64,000 nucleotides of DNA from Mesorhizobium qingshengii (GCF_027563465.1 NZ_JAPFQA010000002.1:248001-312000), one strand, 5' to 3'. Shown: positions 18,942 to 29,393, counted from the stretch's first letter. A program made the numbers and translations. The notes: a model not told the origin generated them from the sequence alone.

Positions 18942-20420
18942 ATGACCGTGAAACTCTCGTCTTCAAATCTCTCCAAGCTGCCCGCCAAGGTCGCCGGTCC
19001 GAAATATGACCGCGCGGCGCTCAAGGCCGGCATCGTGCATTTCGGCGTCGGCAATTTCCACCGCTCGCACCAGGCCGTCTATCTCGACGACCTGTTCAAT
19101 TCGGGCATCGGCCACGACTGGGCGCTGGTCGGCGCCGGCGTGTTCGAGGGCGAGAAGATCGGCCGCGCCAAACTGGAGGAGCAGGATTGGCTGACCACCG
19201 TGGTCGAGCAGGATAGCGGTCATATGAGCGCCCGCGTCACCGGCGCGATGATCGACTTCCTGACGCCGGGCGACGCGGCGGGCATCATCGAACGGCTTGC
19301 CGACCCGGCGATCAGGATCGTTTCATTGACCATCACCGAGGGCGGCTATTTCATCGACCCGGCCTCCGGCGTGTTCAACCCGACCCATCCCGATATTGTC
19401 GCCGATGCCCAGCCAGGCGCCACGCCGAGGACCGTGTTCGGCATCATCCTTGCCGGACTGGTACGCCGCCGCGATGACGGCATCGTGCCGTTCACCGTGA
19501 TGTCCTGCGACAACATCCCCCACAATGGCCATGTCACCTCCGATGGCGTCATCGGCCTGGCGCGCCTGATCGATGAGGATCTGGCGAACTGGATCAGCGA
19601 CCATGTTGCCTTTCCGAACGGCATGGTCGATCGCATCACCCCGGCCACCACCGACCGCGAGCGCGGCATCCTGGCCAGGGACTTTGGGCTGGAGGACAAC
19701 TGGCCGGTGTTCTGCGAGCCGTTCCGGCAATGGGTGCTGGAAGACCATTTCACCGATGGCCGTCCGCCATTGGAAAAGGTCGGCGTGCAGTTCGTCAAGG
19801 ACGTCGCTCCCTATGAGTTGATGAAGATCCGCATCCTCAATGGCGGCCATGCCACCATTGCCTATCCGGCCGGGTTGATGGACATCCATTTCGTCCATGA
19901 GGCGATGCAGGAGCCTCTGGTCGCCGGCTTCCTGGCCAAACTCGAACGGGAAGAGATCATTCCGACCGTGCCGCCGGTGCCGGACACGGTTCTGGAAGAG
20001 TACTACCAGCTCATCGAAAGCCGCTTCTCCAATCCCAAGATCGGCGACACGGTGCGCCGTCTCTGCCTCGACGGCTCCAACCGCCAGCCGAAATTCATCA
20101 TCCCGACCATCGCCGACCGCCTGAAGGCGGGGGAAAGCGTCGCCGGCCTGGCGCTGGAATCAGCGCTGTGGTGCCGCTACTGCTTCGGCACGACGGATAG
20201 CGGCGCCGTCATCGAGCCCAACGATCCGAGCTGGGACCGGCTGCAGGCGACGGCCAAGGCGGCCAGGGACGCGCCTGCCGCCTGGCTTGCCATGGAGGAC
20301 ATCTATGGCAATGTCGGCCGCGCCGCCCCGTTCGTCGAGGCGTTCGCTCATGCCCTCGACGTGTTGTGGGCGGATGGCGCGCGGGCCACGCTGACGCGCT
20401 ACCTCGCCGGCAAGCTCTGA
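18942..20420 (+). CDS. mtlK: Mannitol 2-dehydrogenase
   Basis: A 492-residue long-chain polyol dehydrogenase that interconverts mannitol and fructose with NAD. The N-terminal Rossmann start is HFGVGNFHRSHQAVYLDDL near residues 28-46. The C-terminal domain contains the catalytic lysine region KIRILNGGHATIAYPAGL near 295-312 with the DIHFVHEAM block. Length and motifs fit the family fully. It makes the same product (fructose) as SmoS, so sorbitol and mannitol enter one route. Confidence 0.93.
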   Translation: MTVKLSSSNLSKLPAKVAGPKYDRAALKAGIVHFGVGNFHRSHQAVYLDDLFNSGIGHDWALVGAGVFEGEKIGRAKLEEQDWLTTVVEQDSGHMSARVTGAMIDFLTPGDAAGIIERLADPAIRIVSLTITEGGYFIDPASGVFNPTHPDIVADAQPGATPRTVFGIILAGLVRRRDDGIVPFTVMSCDNIPHNGHVTSDGVIGLARLIDEDLANWISDHVAFPNGMVDRITPATTDRERGILARDFGLEDNWPVFCEPFRQWVLEDHFTDGRPPLEKVGVQFVKDVAPYELMKIRILNGGHATIAYPAGLMDIHFVHEAMQEPLVAGFLAKLEREEIIPTVPPVPDTVLEEYYQLIESRFSNPKIGDTVRRLCLDGSNRQPKFIIPTIADRLKAGESVAGLALESALWCRYCFGTTDSGAVIEPNDPSWDRLQATAKAARDAPAAWLAMEDIYGNVGRAAPFVEAFAHALDVLWADGARATLTRYLAGKL

Positions 20421-20434
20421 GACCATCCGAAACC

Positions 20435-21118
20435 ATGGCGCCTGAACTGGTCATCTTCGACTGCGATGGCGTGCTGGTCGACAGCGAAGCGCTCTCTGTC
20501 TCGGCGCTGCTTGGCATGATCAGACTTGCCGGTGGCAGCGTCAGTGAGGACACCGCCTACGAGCATTTCCTCGGCAAGAGCATGAAAAGCGTCCGCGAGA
20601 TCCTCGGCCGCGACTTCGGGCTCGACATCACCGACCGGCACCTGACCGAGATGCGCGTCGAATTGATGCGCAGGTTCCGCGAGGAGCTGAAGCCGATGCC
20701 CGGCGTCATGGAGATGCTGCCGAAGCTCGGTCTGCCGTTCTGCGTCGCGTCCTCGGGCACGCTCGACCGTATCCGCTATGCGCTCGACGTCACCGGATTG
20801 CTTGGGCTGATGGAGCCGCATCTGTTCAGCGCCGGCATGGTGGCCAAGGGAAAGCCCGCGCCGGACTTGTTCCTGCATGCCGCCGCCAGCATGCGAGCCC
20901 ATCCGCGCAAATGCGTCGTCGTCGAGGACAGCCCGGCCGGCATCGCCGCGGCACGGGCGGCGGGCATGCGCGTTCTTGCCTTCACCGGCGGCTCGCATGC
21001 CGGCAACCCTGCCTTGAAAGCGCGGCTTGCGTCGAGTGAACCGGACTTTATATTCGCTGACATGCTGCAATTGCCCGATCTGATTGCAGGCCTGGGAGCG
21101 AGAGTTAAAACATCTTGA
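20435..21118 (+). CDS. HAD-superfamily sugar phosphatase
   Basis: A 227-residue HAD hydrolase starting with FDCDGVLVDSEA (nucleophile Asp9, acid Asp11), with the VASSGTLDRI motif and KGKPAPDLFLHAA plus VVEDSPAGIAAARAAGMR near the end. Relatives act on sugar or polyol phosphates. It begins 14 nt after mtlK and its stop overlaps the following kinase start, so it is part of the polyol operon; a phosphatase for a polyol or pentulose phosphate is likely. Confidence 0.87.
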   Translation: MAPELVIFDCDGVLVDSEALSVSALLGMIRLAGGSVSEDTAYEHFLGKSMKSVREILGRDFGLDITDRHLTEMRVELMRRFREELKPMPGVMEMLPKLGLPFCVASSGTLDRIRYALDVTGLLGLMEPHLFSAGMVAKGKPAPDLFLHAAASMRAHPRKCVVVEDSPAGIAAARAAGMRVLAFTGGSHAGNPALKARLASSEPDFIFADMLQLPDLIAGLGARVKTS

Positions 21119-22701
21119 CGAAACAATTTGTTTGCGCGGTCGATGTCGGCACCGGGAGCGCCCGCGCGGGCATTCTCCACACCACTGGCAGCTTGCTCGG
21201 CCGCGCCGAGCGGCCCATCGCCATGAACCAGCCAAAGGCCGATCACGCCGAACATGATTCGCGAGATATCTGGTCGGCAGTCTGCACCGCCGTACGCGCC
21301 GCGCGCCAAAAAGCCGGCGTCGCCGCCGAGGATGTTGTCGGCATCTCCTTCGACGCCACCTGTTCGCTGGTGGTGCGCGACCGGCAAGGCGATCAGCTCA
21401 GCGTCTCGGTCAGCGGCGACAGGCGCTGGGACACCATCGTATGGCTCGATCATCGTGCCATAGCCGAGGCCGACGAATGCACGGCAAGTGGCCATGCCGT
21501 GCTCGACTATATCGGTGGCGTCATGTCGCCGGAAATGGCGACGCCGAAGCTGATGTGGCTGAAACGCAACCTGCCGGGAACGTGGGCGCAGGCCGGCACT
21601 TTATTTGACCTGACCGATTTCCTGACCTGGCAAGCGACAGGCTCGCTGGCCCGCTCGCAATGCACGCTGACCGCCAAATGGACCTATCTGGCACATGAGG
21701 AGATCGGCTGGCGGCGCGATTTCTTCAAGATCGTCGGCCTCGAGGATCTTTTTGAGCATGGCAATTTGCCCGAGAGAGCCAGTCCGGTCGGCGCCGATAT
21801 CGGCCAATTGACCGCGCAGGCGGCGGCGGAGCTTGGCCTGACGGAGAAATGCCGGGTCGGCGCCGGCGTCATCGACGCCTATGCCGGGGCGCTTGGCGTG
21901 CTCGGCGGCTTTGCCGGTGACGAACGGAACATCGGCCGGCATCTGGCGCTGATCGCCGGGACATCTTCCTGCGTCATGGCGATGTCGCCCGACCCGCAGC
22001 CCTTCGCCGGCGTCTGGGGTCCCTACTATGGCGCGGCGCTGCCCAAACTGTGGCTGTCGGAAGGCGGGCAGTCGGCGACCGGCGCCCTGCTCGACCACAT
22101 CATCCGCTGGCACGGCGCCGGCGGCGAGCCGGATGCCGCCATGCATGCCAAAATCGCCCGGCGTGTCGCCGAACTGCGCGCCATCGAGGGAGAAAACCTG
22201 GCTGCAAGGCTGCATGTGCTGCCGGACTTCCACGGCAACCGCTCGCCGCTTGCCGATCCGCACGCCGTCGGCGTCGTCAGCGGGCTGACGCTGGATTCCT
22301 CCTTCGACAGCCTGTGCAAGCTCTACTGGCGCACCGCCGTCGGCATCGCGCTCGGCGTGCGCCATGTCTTGGAGGCGCTGAACGAGAACGGCTACCTGAT
22401 CGACACACTGCATGTCACCGGCGGCCACACCAAAAACCCGCTTTTGATGGAGCTCTATGCCGACGCCACCGGTTGCACGGTGATCGAGCCGCTGGCAGAC
22501 GAGGCGGTGCTGCTCGGCACCGGCATGGTGGCGGCCACCGCGGCCGGGCTTTTCCCCGACCTCAACGCCGCCTGCCTTGCCATGCAGCAGGGCGGCAAGA
22601 GGCGCGCGTCCAATCCCATGGCAACCGGGCGCTTCGACCGCGACTACCGGATTTTCCTCGAAATGCACCGGCAGCGGCAGGTGCTGGACACGATCACGTA
22701 G
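21115..22701 (+). CDS. FGGY-family pentulose kinase (D-ribulokinase-like)
   Basis: A 528-residue FGGY carbohydrate kinase, long as in the ribulokinase/FGGY subgroup. The N-terminal ATP-site motif VDVGTGSARAG is near residues 9-19, and the C-terminal HVTGGHTKNPLLMELYADATG block contains the second phosphate loop. It probably phosphorylates a ketopentose such as D-ribulose. It starts with TTG, overlapping the stop of the HAD gene. It ends the plus-strand polyol operon and converges on the second ABC cluster. Confidence 0.85.
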   Translation: MTKQFVCAVDVGTGSARAGILHTTGSLLGRAERPIAMNQPKADHAEHDSRDIWSAVCTAVRAARQKAGVAAEDVVGISFDATCSLVVRDRQGDQLSVSVSGDRRWDTIVWLDHRAIAEADECTASGHAVLDYIGGVMSPEMATPKLMWLKRNLPGTWAQAGTLFDLTDFLTWQATGSLARSQCTLTAKWTYLAHEEIGWRRDFFKIVGLEDLFEHGNLPERASPVGADIGQLTAQAAAELGLTEKCRVGAGVIDAYAGALGVLGGFAGDERNIGRHLALIAGTSSCVMAMSPDPQPFAGVWGPYYGAALPKLWLSEGGQSATGALLDHIIRWHGAGGEPDAAMHAKIARRVAELRAIEGENLAARLHVLPDFHGNRSPLADPHAVGVVSGLTLDSSFDSLCKLYWRTAVGIALGVRHVLEALNENGYLIDTLHVTGGHTKNPLLMELYADATGCTVIEPLADEAVLLGTGMVAATAAGLFPDLNAACLAMQQGGKRRASNPMATGRFDRDYRIFLEMHRQRQVLDTIT

Positions 22702-22713
22702 AGAGCTGTCGCG

Positions 22714-23802
22714 TCACTGCCACAGCAGGGAGGCGCCGGACTTGGCATCGAACAGATGCAGGCTCGATTCGTCGAAGGTGTAGCGCACATCGCCGCGGAT
22801 GACGGGACAGGCGCGACTCGAAACCAGCGCGCTGATTTCCTTGCCGCCCAAACCGAATGTCACCAGCGCATCATTGCCATGGAACTCGATGAGATCAGCC
22901 GTGCCTGCCAGGAGATTCCCGGAGGCGTCAGGGGCCGCGGGCTTGAGGTCCGGGGGCCTGATGCCAAGCACCGCGCGCTCGCCATGTTGAAGCTTGAACC
23001 GTGAGCCATCGATGCTGAAGACGGTTCCGCCATTGGTCAGCGTCCAGCCGTCTCCTTTCCGGCCTATGGTGACGTCGATGAAGTTCATGTTCGGCGTGCC
23101 GATGAATCCGGCGACGAACAGATTGCCCGGCCGCTCGTAGATTTCCGCCGGCGAGCCGATCTGCTCGATCCTGCCGTCGCGCAGCAGCACGATGCGGTCG
23201 GCAAGCGTCATCGCCTCCAACTGGTCGTGGGTGACGTAGACGGTGGTCGTGTTCAATGACTGGTGCAGGCGGGCGATCTCGACGCGCATGTGGTTGCGCA
23301 GCTTGGCGTCCAGATTGGAAAGCGGCTCGTCGAACAGGAACACCTTTGGCGTCTTGATCATGGCGCGGGCAATCGCCACGCGCTGCTGCTGGCCGCCGGA
23401 GAGTTCAGCCGGCTTGCGGCCCAGATAGGGATCCAGGCCAAGTGTCTTCGAGACGGCTTCGACACGCTGCTGAATCTCGGCCTTCGGCACCTTCTGGCGC
23501 TTCAGGCCGAAGGCGATGTTGTCGAAGATCGTCATATGCGGGTAGAGCGCGTAGTTCTGGAACACCATGGCGATGCCACGGTCGCCGGGATCGAGGTCGT
23601 TGACCACCTTGCCGCCGATCGAGACCTCGCCGCCGCTGATGTCCTCGAGCCCCGCCAGCATGCGCAACAAGGTCGACTTGCCGCAGCCCGACGGGCCGAG
23701 GAAGACGACGAATTCATGTTCCTCGATGCTCAGATTGAGGTCGCGGATGACGGTCGTGGCGCCATAGGATTTCTCGACATGGGAGCAGGTGATCGCGGAC
23801 AT
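22714..23802 (-). CDS. Sugar ABC transporter ATP-binding protein (UgpC/MalK type)
   Basis: A 362-residue ATPase with Walker [10 protein letters not shown] near residues 36-44, signature LSGGQQQR, Walker [14 protein letters not shown] and the switch [10 protein letters not shown]. The C-terminal TOBE domain begins near residue 235. It is the last gene of the minus-strand polyol/sugar cluster, 7 nt after the dehydrogenase, and should power the permeases at 24.9-26.5 kb. Confidence 0.92.
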   Translation of the reverse strand: MSAITCSHVEKSYGATTVIRDLNLSIEEHEFVVFLGPSGCGKSTLLRMLAGLEDISGGEVSIGGKVVNDLDPGDRGIAMVFQNYALYPHMTIFDNIAFGLKRQKVPKAEIQQRVEAVSKTLGLDPYLGRKPAELSGGQQQRVAIARAMIKTPKVFLFDEPLSNLDAKLRNHMRVEIARLHQSLNTTTVYVTHDQLEAMTLADRIVLLRDGRIEQIGSPAEIYERPGNLFVAGFIGTPNMNFIDVTIGRKGDGWTLTNGGTVFSIDGSRFKLQHGERAVLGIRPPDLKPAAPDASGNLLAGTADLIEFHGNDALVTFGLGGKEISALVSSRACPVIRGDVRYTFDESSLHLFDAKSGASLLWQ

Positions 23803-23809
23803 GGTTCGG

Positions 23810-24856
23810 TCAGCCCTTCTCGCTCGAAATCAGGATCTGCAGCTTGACGTCTTCCGGGTGGCCCGCAGCCGCCCGCTCGAACGCCTCGATGCTGTCGGCG
23901 AAATCATAGGTGCCGGTGATCAGCGGATTGAGGTCGACCTTGCCTGACGCGATGAGCTGCAAGGCGCGGTCGAAAATGTTGGCGTAGCGGAACACCGTCT
24001 CGATGCGCACTTCCTTCGATATGGCCGCCGGCACGTTGAGCGACACCGGCTCCACCGGCAATCCGACCAGGACCACTGCGCCGCCGGGGCGCACGACATC
24101 GAACAGATTGGCGAATGCCTTCGGGCTACCGCTGGCCTCGAAGACAATGTCGGCTCCCCAATTGTCGGTCGCCACCGCCACCGCATCGGCCAGCGACAGC
24201 TCCCCGATGTTGACCGGGACGATGCCCGGATACCGGGCCGCAATTTCGAGCTTGGGGGCGGAGAAGTCGGAAATCAGCACCTTCGAACAACCGCCGGCAA
24301 GCGCGGCAAGCGCGATCATGATGCCGATCGGGCCGCAGCCGATGACAACCGCCACGTCGCCAGGAACGATGCGCGCGCGGGCGGCCGCCTGCATGCCGAT
24401 GGCAAAGGGCTCGACCATCGCCCCTTCGGCGAAGGAAACGTTGTCCGGCAGCCTGTAGGTGAACGCGGCCGGATGAACAGCTTCAGGCGCCAGAATGCCG
24501 TGCACCGGCGGTGTCGCCCAGAAGCTCACATCCGGGTCGACATTGTAGATGCCAAGTTTTGTTGCCCGCGACGACAGGTTCGGCACGCCCGGCTCCATGC
24601 AGACGCGATCACCGACCTTCAGCGTTCGGACATTGGCGCCAATTTCGACGATCGTTCCGGACGCTTCATGGCCGAGCACCATCGGCGCACGCACGACGTA
24701 GCTGCCGATGGCGCCGTGGGTGTAGTAGTGCACGTCGCTGCCACAGACGCCGACCGTGTGGATGGCTATTTTGACGTCGTCCGGCCCGACGTCGAGCGGC
24801 AACGCAATCTCGCGCAGGGCCAGCTCGCCCTTTTTCTCAAGCACCAATGCCCGCAT
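23810..24856 (-). CDS. Zinc-type polyol dehydrogenase (xylitol/sorbitol dehydrogenase-like)
   Basis: A 348-residue medium-chain dehydrogenase. The catalytic zinc ligands are Cys38 (GVCGSDVHY) and His63-Glu64 (GHEASG); the NAD-binding glycines are in [10 protein letters not shown]. The lobe that carries four structural-zinc cysteines in most relatives has none here ([17 protein letters not shown] near 94-110), so it is the form with only the catalytic zinc. It likely oxidises xylitol or a similar polyol taken up by the surrounding transporter. Confidence 0.87.
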   Translation of the reverse strand: MRALVLEKKGELALREIALPLDVGPDDVKIAIHTVGVCGSDVHYYTHGAIGSYVVRAPMVLGHEASGTIVEIGANVRTLKVGDRVCMEPGVPNLSSRATKLGIYNVDPDVSFWATPPVHGILAPEAVHPAAFTYRLPDNVSFAEGAMVEPFAIGMQAAARARIVPGDVAVVIGCGPIGIMIALAALAGGCSKVLISDFSAPKLEIAARYPGIVPVNIGELSLADAVAVATDNWGADIVFEASGSPKAFANLFDVVRPGGAVVLVGLPVEPVSLNVPAAISKEVRIETVFRYANIFDRALQLIASGKVDLNPLITGTYDFADSIEAFERAAAGHPEDVKLQILISSEKG

Positions 24857-24871
24857 CGTATCGTCCTCGCT

Positions 24872-25684
24872 TCAAGTCTTTTTCTGCCGGAAAACGGAAT
24901 TCAGGAAGCCGCTGAGCACGCCGAGAAACAGCAACGGCGGCAGCGACAAGAGCACGACCGAGGCGTTGAGGATGCCCCACGGCACGTTCATGCCTTGCTG
25001 GGACAATTCCGAGGCGACGATCGGCAAGGTCTTGGCGTTGGAGCTGGACAGCATCAGCGCGATCAGGAACTCGTTCCAGACCAGCACGAAGCTGAAGGCG
25101 ACCGCGCCGGTCAGCGAGCGCGCCGCGACCGGCAGCGCGATCCGCCAGAACACCGAGTAGGCGCCGTAGCCATCGACGAAGGCGGCTTCCTCGACCTCCT
25201 TCGGCACGGCCTGGAAAGCGGGAATGGCCAGCCACATGATCACCGAGATGGTCAGCAGCGAATAGGTGACGATCAGCGCGGCCAGCGTGTCGTAGAGCCC
25301 GAGTTGCAGCCAGATCACCATCAGCGGGATGGCCACCGCCACCGGTGGCAGAAAGCGCAGCGACAACACGAAGAACTGGATGTCACCGGCCCAGCGGTTG
25401 GGATAGCGCGCGACCGAATAGGCGGCAGGCAAGCCAAGCACCACGCCGATCAGCACCGCGACGCCGCAGGCGATGACCGAGTTGTAGAGGCCGATCATGA
25501 CGCTGTCGCGGCCGATGATGTAGCTGATATTGGCCAGTGTCGGGGTGAATACCAGGCGCGGCACGCGGGTGATGATGTCGACATTGTTCTTGAGCGAATT
25601 GAGCGCTGTCCACAGCAGTGGAAACACTGCCATGAAGCCGGCAAGGGCCAGCACGGTCTTGCCGATCAGGCGGCCCGGCCTCAT
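24872..25684 (-). CDS. Sugar ABC transporter permease (MalG type)
   Basis: A 270-residue inner-membrane permease with six hydrophobic segments and an EAA loop near residues 175-194 (VEEAAFVDGYGAYSVFWRIALP). The ATG at 25684 overlaps the stop of the upstream permease by 4 nt, so the two are translationally coupled. The much longer open frame upstream is read through the other permease gene in another frame and is not coding. Confidence 0.9.
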   Translation of the reverse strand: MRPGRLIGKTVLALAGFMAVFPLLWTALNSLKNNVDIITRVPRLVFTPTLANISYIIGRDSVMIGLYNSVIACGVAVLIGVVLGLPAAYSVARYPNRWAGDIQFFVLSLRFLPPVAVAIPLMVIWLQLGLYDTLAALIVTYSLLTISVIMWLAIPAFQAVPKEVEEAAFVDGYGAYSVFWRIALPVAARSLTGAVAFSFVLVWNEFLIALMLSSSNAKTLPIVASELSQQGMNVPWGILNASVVLLSLPPLLFLGVLSGFLNSVFRQKKT

Positions 25685-26547
25685 GCCTGCACCCGCTTCC
25701 ACAGCATGGTGAAGGTGATGACGGTGGCGATCATCATCAGCACGGCCATCGCCGAGGCATAGGACACCTTGCCCGACTCGATGAAGCCTTGCGAGAAGGC
25801 GTACATGTCGAGCGTTTCGGTCGCCACGCCTGGTCCGCCACGCGTCATCACATAGATCAGATCGAAGGAACGCAGCGACTCGATCATCTTGACGAACATC
25901 AGGCTGATCAGCGGTGCCTTCAGCATTGGCAGGGTGACATAGGCGTGGATCTGCCAGCGCTTGGCATGGTCCAGCCGTGCCGCCTCGATCGGCTGCGGCG
26001 GCAGCGTTTCCAAAAGCTTCAGCACGATGACGGCGAAGAACAGGCCCCACTGCCAGACATCGACCGACGCGACGGCAAACAAGGCTGTCGCCGGCTTGGA
26101 CAGCGGGTCGAAGATCAGCCCGCCGGTCAGCAGCCGATAGGGGTAAGTGGCGATGCCGTAGAGCGGATGGTAGGCGAACTTCCACACGAAGGCCGCCGAG
26201 ACACGTGGCAGCAGCACCGGGATGATGAACAGCAGGCAGTAGATGTTGCGCAGGCGCGGCGACGCGACCTCGAACATCAGCACGCCCAGCCCGATCGCAA
26301 CGGCCATTGTCGCCGCGACGGTGACGATCTCCCACTTCACCGACACCCAGACGGCGTTGAGAAAACGCCGGTCGAAGAACAGGTCGTAGAAGTTCGAGAA
26401 CCAGACATAGGAATAGGCTGTCGAGGAGAGCTCACGGTTCTGCAAGGCGATGACGATGGCGTAGAGAGTCGGCACCATCGACAGCACCAGCAGGATGGCA
26501 AGCGTCGGAACGATGAAGGTGACCGGCAAGGATGAGCGTCGGGCCAT
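25681..26547 (-). CDS. Sugar ABC transporter permease (MalF type)
   Basis: A 288-residue permease with six hydrophobic segments; its EAA loop is IEAARLDHAKRWQIHAYVTLP near residues 187-207. With the next gene it forms the channel of the second sugar/polyol transporter. It is separated from the binding-protein gene by about 107 nt holding a large hairpin. Confidence 0.9.
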   Translation of the reverse strand: MARRSSLPVTFIVPTLAILLVLSMVPTLYAIVIALQNRELSSTAYSYVWFSNFYDLFFDRRFLNAVWVSVKWEIVTVAATMAVAIGLGVLMFEVASPRLRNIYCLLFIIPVLLPRVSAAFVWKFAYHPLYGIATYPYRLLTGGLIFDPLSKPATALFAVASVDVWQWGLFFAVIVLKLLETLPPQPIEAARLDHAKRWQIHAYVTLPMLKAPLISLMFVKMIESLRSFDLIYVMTRGGPGVATETLDMYAFSQGFIESGKVSYASAMAVLMMIATVITFTMLWKRVQA

Positions 26548-26590
26548 TGGTATCTATCCGGCAACAGTTCAGCAGCTGGGCGGGAATCCC

Positions 26591-26640
26591 GCGGCGCGCA
26601 GGCCCCGGCATTCGCTCGAATGCCGTGGACCGCGCGCCGC
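26591..26640 (-). other. Two-part hairpin between SBP and permease genes
   Basis: Downstream of the binding-protein gene the mRNA can fold into nested stems: an outer perfect 9-bp pair (26591-26599 with 26632-26640) and an inner perfect 8-bp pair (26607-26614 with 26617-26624) with a 2-nt tip. No U-tract follows. It occupies the same place as the hairpin after smoE and probably stabilises the SBP transcript. Confidence 0.65.
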
Positions 26641-26654
26641 AGAGGGAGGACCCT

Positions 26655-27926
26655 TTATTTCTTCACCAGTTCGTTGGCATAGGCTTCAAGCTCGTTGAGG
26701 CCGCCCTTGATGTCGGTGCGGGTGCCGGTGACCAGCTCCTCGAGGATGATGCCCCAACGGTCGCCGAGATCCGGCCAGCGCGGGTCCTGCCAGAAGTTGA
26801 CCGCCGTGACCTTACCCGTTTCGGCCAGCGCCTGTCCGAGATCGGCGCCGTAGATATCGGCGAATTCCTTGCTGGACAGGATGCTGGTGCGGTTCAGTTC
26901 GCCGAATTGGTGGGCATCAAGCCGGCGCTTCTCGTTTTCCTTCGATGTCGCCCAGGCGATGAACAGTCCGGCGCATTTCTTCGAAGCGTCGTCGGCATTG
27001 GCCTTCGCCGCGATGGCAAGGCCATGGCCGTAGCCGCCGCCGGTCAGCGGCGCCGGCGGCGGCAGGAAGCCGACCTTGCCGACCACTTGCGAGGTCTTCG
27101 GGTCGACAGACATGCCCGACAGCGGCGTCGATTCGACAAGGATGGCGACCTGGCCCGACAGGAAGGCGCCGGTCGATTCATCCCAGCTGCCGGTCTGCGT
27201 GCCGGGTGCGGAATCCTTGAACAGCTTCAGGTAGGTTTCGGTCGCCTTGACGGCGGCGTCCGAATTGAAGACCGGCTTGTCGCCATCGAACCATTGGCCG
27301 CCATAAGCCTTGAAGAACGGCATCCAGCGCCAGACATTGGCGCCCGAACCGCGTGCTCCTCGCAGCGCGATGCCATACATGCCCTTGTCAGGATTGGTCA
27401 GCTTCGGCACGTCGGCGATCAACTCGTCCAGCGTCTTGGGCGGCTGGATGCCGGCGGCCTCGAGCACGTCCTTGCGGTAGACCATCAAGTCGCCGCCGCC
27501 GGTCAGCGGCGCGAACCAGACCTTGCCGTCATAGGTGGCGACTTTCTGGCGGCCCGGATCGAAATCGGCGTAGTCGTAGTCTGCCGGATAATAATCGGTC
27601 AGCGGCACGATCCATTTCGACGAGGCAAACAAAGCGACGTTGGCCTCGTCGACATAGTAGACGTTGTAGTTGCCGACGGTGGACGCATCGGCGCGCGACT
27701 TTGCCCGGCGGTCGTTCTCGTTGAGATAATCGATCTGGAAGCTGGCGCCGGAGAGCTTCTGGAACTCAGCCTTGGAGTCCTCCAGAAGTGTCAGGCCGTC
27801 ACGTGGCTGCGCCAGCACCTTGACCGGCGCCGAGCAGACCGGCGCCTGCGCCAAGGCGATGGTGGAAACGGTAGCGGAAAGCATAAAAGCTGCGCCAAGG
27901 CTGGCAGCAAGCCGAACTGGTTTCAT
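26655..27926 (-). CDS. Sugar/polyol ABC transporter substrate-binding protein
   Basis: A 423-residue periplasmic binding protein of extracellular family 1. The signal peptide is residues 1-26 (cut after IALA-QA). Mature blocks include LMVYRKDVLEAAGI and GAFLSGQVAILVESTPLSGM. A GGAGGAG site precedes the ATG. Expressed ahead of the permeases, dehydrogenase and ATPase and downstream of an AraC regulator, it probably binds a pentitol or related sugar. Confidence 0.9.
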   Translation of the reverse strand: MKPVRLAASLGAAFMLSATVSTIALAQAPVCSAPVKVLAQPRDGLTLLEDSKAEFQKLSGASFQIDYLNENDRRAKSRADASTVGNYNVYYVDEANVALFASSKWIVPLTDYYPADYDYADFDPGRQKVATYDGKVWFAPLTGGGDLMVYRKDVLEAAGIQPPKTLDELIADVPKLTNPDKGMYGIALRGARGSGANVWRWMPFFKAYGGQWFDGDKPVFNSDAAVKATETYLKLFKDSAPGTQTGSWDESTGAFLSGQVAILVESTPLSGMSVDPKTSQVVGKVGFLPPPAPLTGGGYGHGLAIAAKANADDASKKCAGLFIAWATSKENEKRRLDAHQFGELNRTSILSSKEFADIYGADLGQALAETGKVTAVNFWQDPRWPDLGDRWGIILEELVTGTRTDIKGGLNELEAYANELVKK

Positions 27927-28168
27927 GATCTTTTCTCCTCCAGGAACACTTCGCAGGAAGCGGACGTCGTCGGGTTATGCGATCCTCACCATCGCCCGAG
28001 TGACATGCCACCCATCGCCAAAATGCGGAGTTGCCGCGGGCCATGCTAGAAGCCCCGTTGCAGCCGACCTGTACTTTCATGCATTGTGCAGCGCAAAAAC
28101 CGGCATTCGTTAAGAACGTTCGTCACACGAGTATCGATGGCGCCCGGAGCGGTGATGTTGGAGTGCGC

Positions 28169-29086
28169 TTATGCGCGCATTGTCAGCCGCTGCCGCGACA
28201 GCCGGCGGTAGGACGACGGCGTCAACTTATGCTTTCGCATGAAGGCGCGGTTGAAGTTCGAGATGTTCATATAGCCGACCTGGAAACAGATGTCGGTGAT
28301 CGGAATATCGGTGTCCGCCAAGAGCTTGCAGGCCTGCCAGAGTCTCAGCTTGGCGAGGTGGTCGCTGAAGCTGTTGCCGGTGTTCTTCTGGAAGAAGCGC
28401 GAAAATGTGCTCTCCGTCATTCCCGCGAGTTCGGCCACGTCGGGCAGCTTCAGATCCTCGGCGAAATGCTGGAACAGATAGGTCAGCGTGCGCTGGATGA
28501 TGTCGAGCGACGCGGCATCGAGAACCGGCGAGAAATCCGGCGAAGACAAGAGTTCGTACTCGTCGGTCCTGGCCAGGAGGTCGACCAGTTCGAGGAACAG
28601 GCAGAGGCGGGCGAGCCCATTCACCGTTCCCATCCGCTCCATCAGTTCGGCGCCCTCCAGCGCCGTGCGACCGTGAAAGACCATGCCGCGCAGCGACCGT
28701 TCGAGGAACGGCTCCAGTTCGCGCAGTTCGGGCAACAGGCCCGCCGAGCCGCGCAGCCTCTGCGCATCGAATTGCAGGACGATGTCGCGGCCTTCGATCA
28801 GCTCGCCCGGCTGCACCGCCGTCACCCAATCATGCGGCAGGCCGCCGCCGACGATGGTCAGGTAGCCAGGCCCGAACTCGCCAATGTGATCGCCAACCAG
28901 AACCACGCCGGAGGATTTCCTGAGCAGATGGATTTCGTATTCCGGATGAAAGTTCCAGACATTGCGCTCCCAGGGATAGTCGTCGAGCCGCCACAGGAAA
29001 CTGTCGCTCGCCTCGGTAACGATGTGCTCGAAGGACGGTGCTGTCCGCGGGATCGCGGCCGGGTTCTTTCTGCGCCTGAACTGCAT
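28169..29086 (-). CDS. AraC-family transcriptional regulator
   Basis: A 305-residue regulator. An N-terminal cupin-like sensing domain contains FHPEYEIHLLRKSSG and GDHIGEFGPGYLTIVGGGLPH, and the C-terminal double helix-turn-helix covers residues 205-300 (ELAGMTESTFSRFFQKNTGNS and ICFQVGYMNISNFNRAFMRKH). The ATG at 29086 follows an AGGAGG site; the frame is open 78 bases further but without such a site. It lies directly upstream of the binding-protein gene on the same strand and is the likely activator of this sugar cluster. Confidence 0.9.
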   Translation of the reverse strand: MQFRRRKNPAAIPRTAPSFEHIVTEASDSFLWRLDDYPWERNVWNFHPEYEIHLLRKSSGVVLVGDHIGEFGPGYLTIVGGGLPHDWVTAVQPGELIEGRDIVLQFDAQRLRGSAGLLPELRELEPFLERSLRGMVFHGRTALEGAELMERMGTVNGLARLCLFLELVDLLARTDEYELLSSPDFSPVLDAASLDIIQRTLTYLFQHFAEDLKLPDVAELAGMTESTFSRFFQKNTGNSFSDHLAKLRLWQACKLLADTDIPITDICFQVGYMNISNFNRAFMRKHKLTPSSYRRLSRQRLTMRA

Positions 29087-29393
29087 CCTACCTCCTGGCA
29101 AATCCGGGATCCGTGGTGGCACCCTCACTCGTCCATGCAATCCGTAGCAGCCGATTGCCCGCATGTGAAATGGGCATCAGTTCGCGCAGTGAGTGGGGTT
29201 TCGGCGCTGTGAGCGGCAATCGCCGGCTCCAATCTCCCCAGGCTGGCTCAATCTGTTCTCGCCGCCTCCTCTCTTGCCTTCATGTCGCGTTTCGTACAAA
29301 AGCTGACGCAAACGCCGCGAAACCGAAGGTTTTGCCGTTTGACATGCGGCTTCCGGCTCGATCCCGACGTGCCGCAACTGGAAAGAGCGGAAA
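29087..29393. other. Divergent intergenic region, AraC gene to MATE gene
   Basis: 307 bases between the minus-strand AraC gene and the plus-strand MATE gene. It must hold both promoters. I see the AGGAGG site of the AraC gene at its left edge and GGAAAGAGCGG just before the MATE ATG, but no convincing paired -35/-10 boxes or repeats. Confidence 0.4.
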
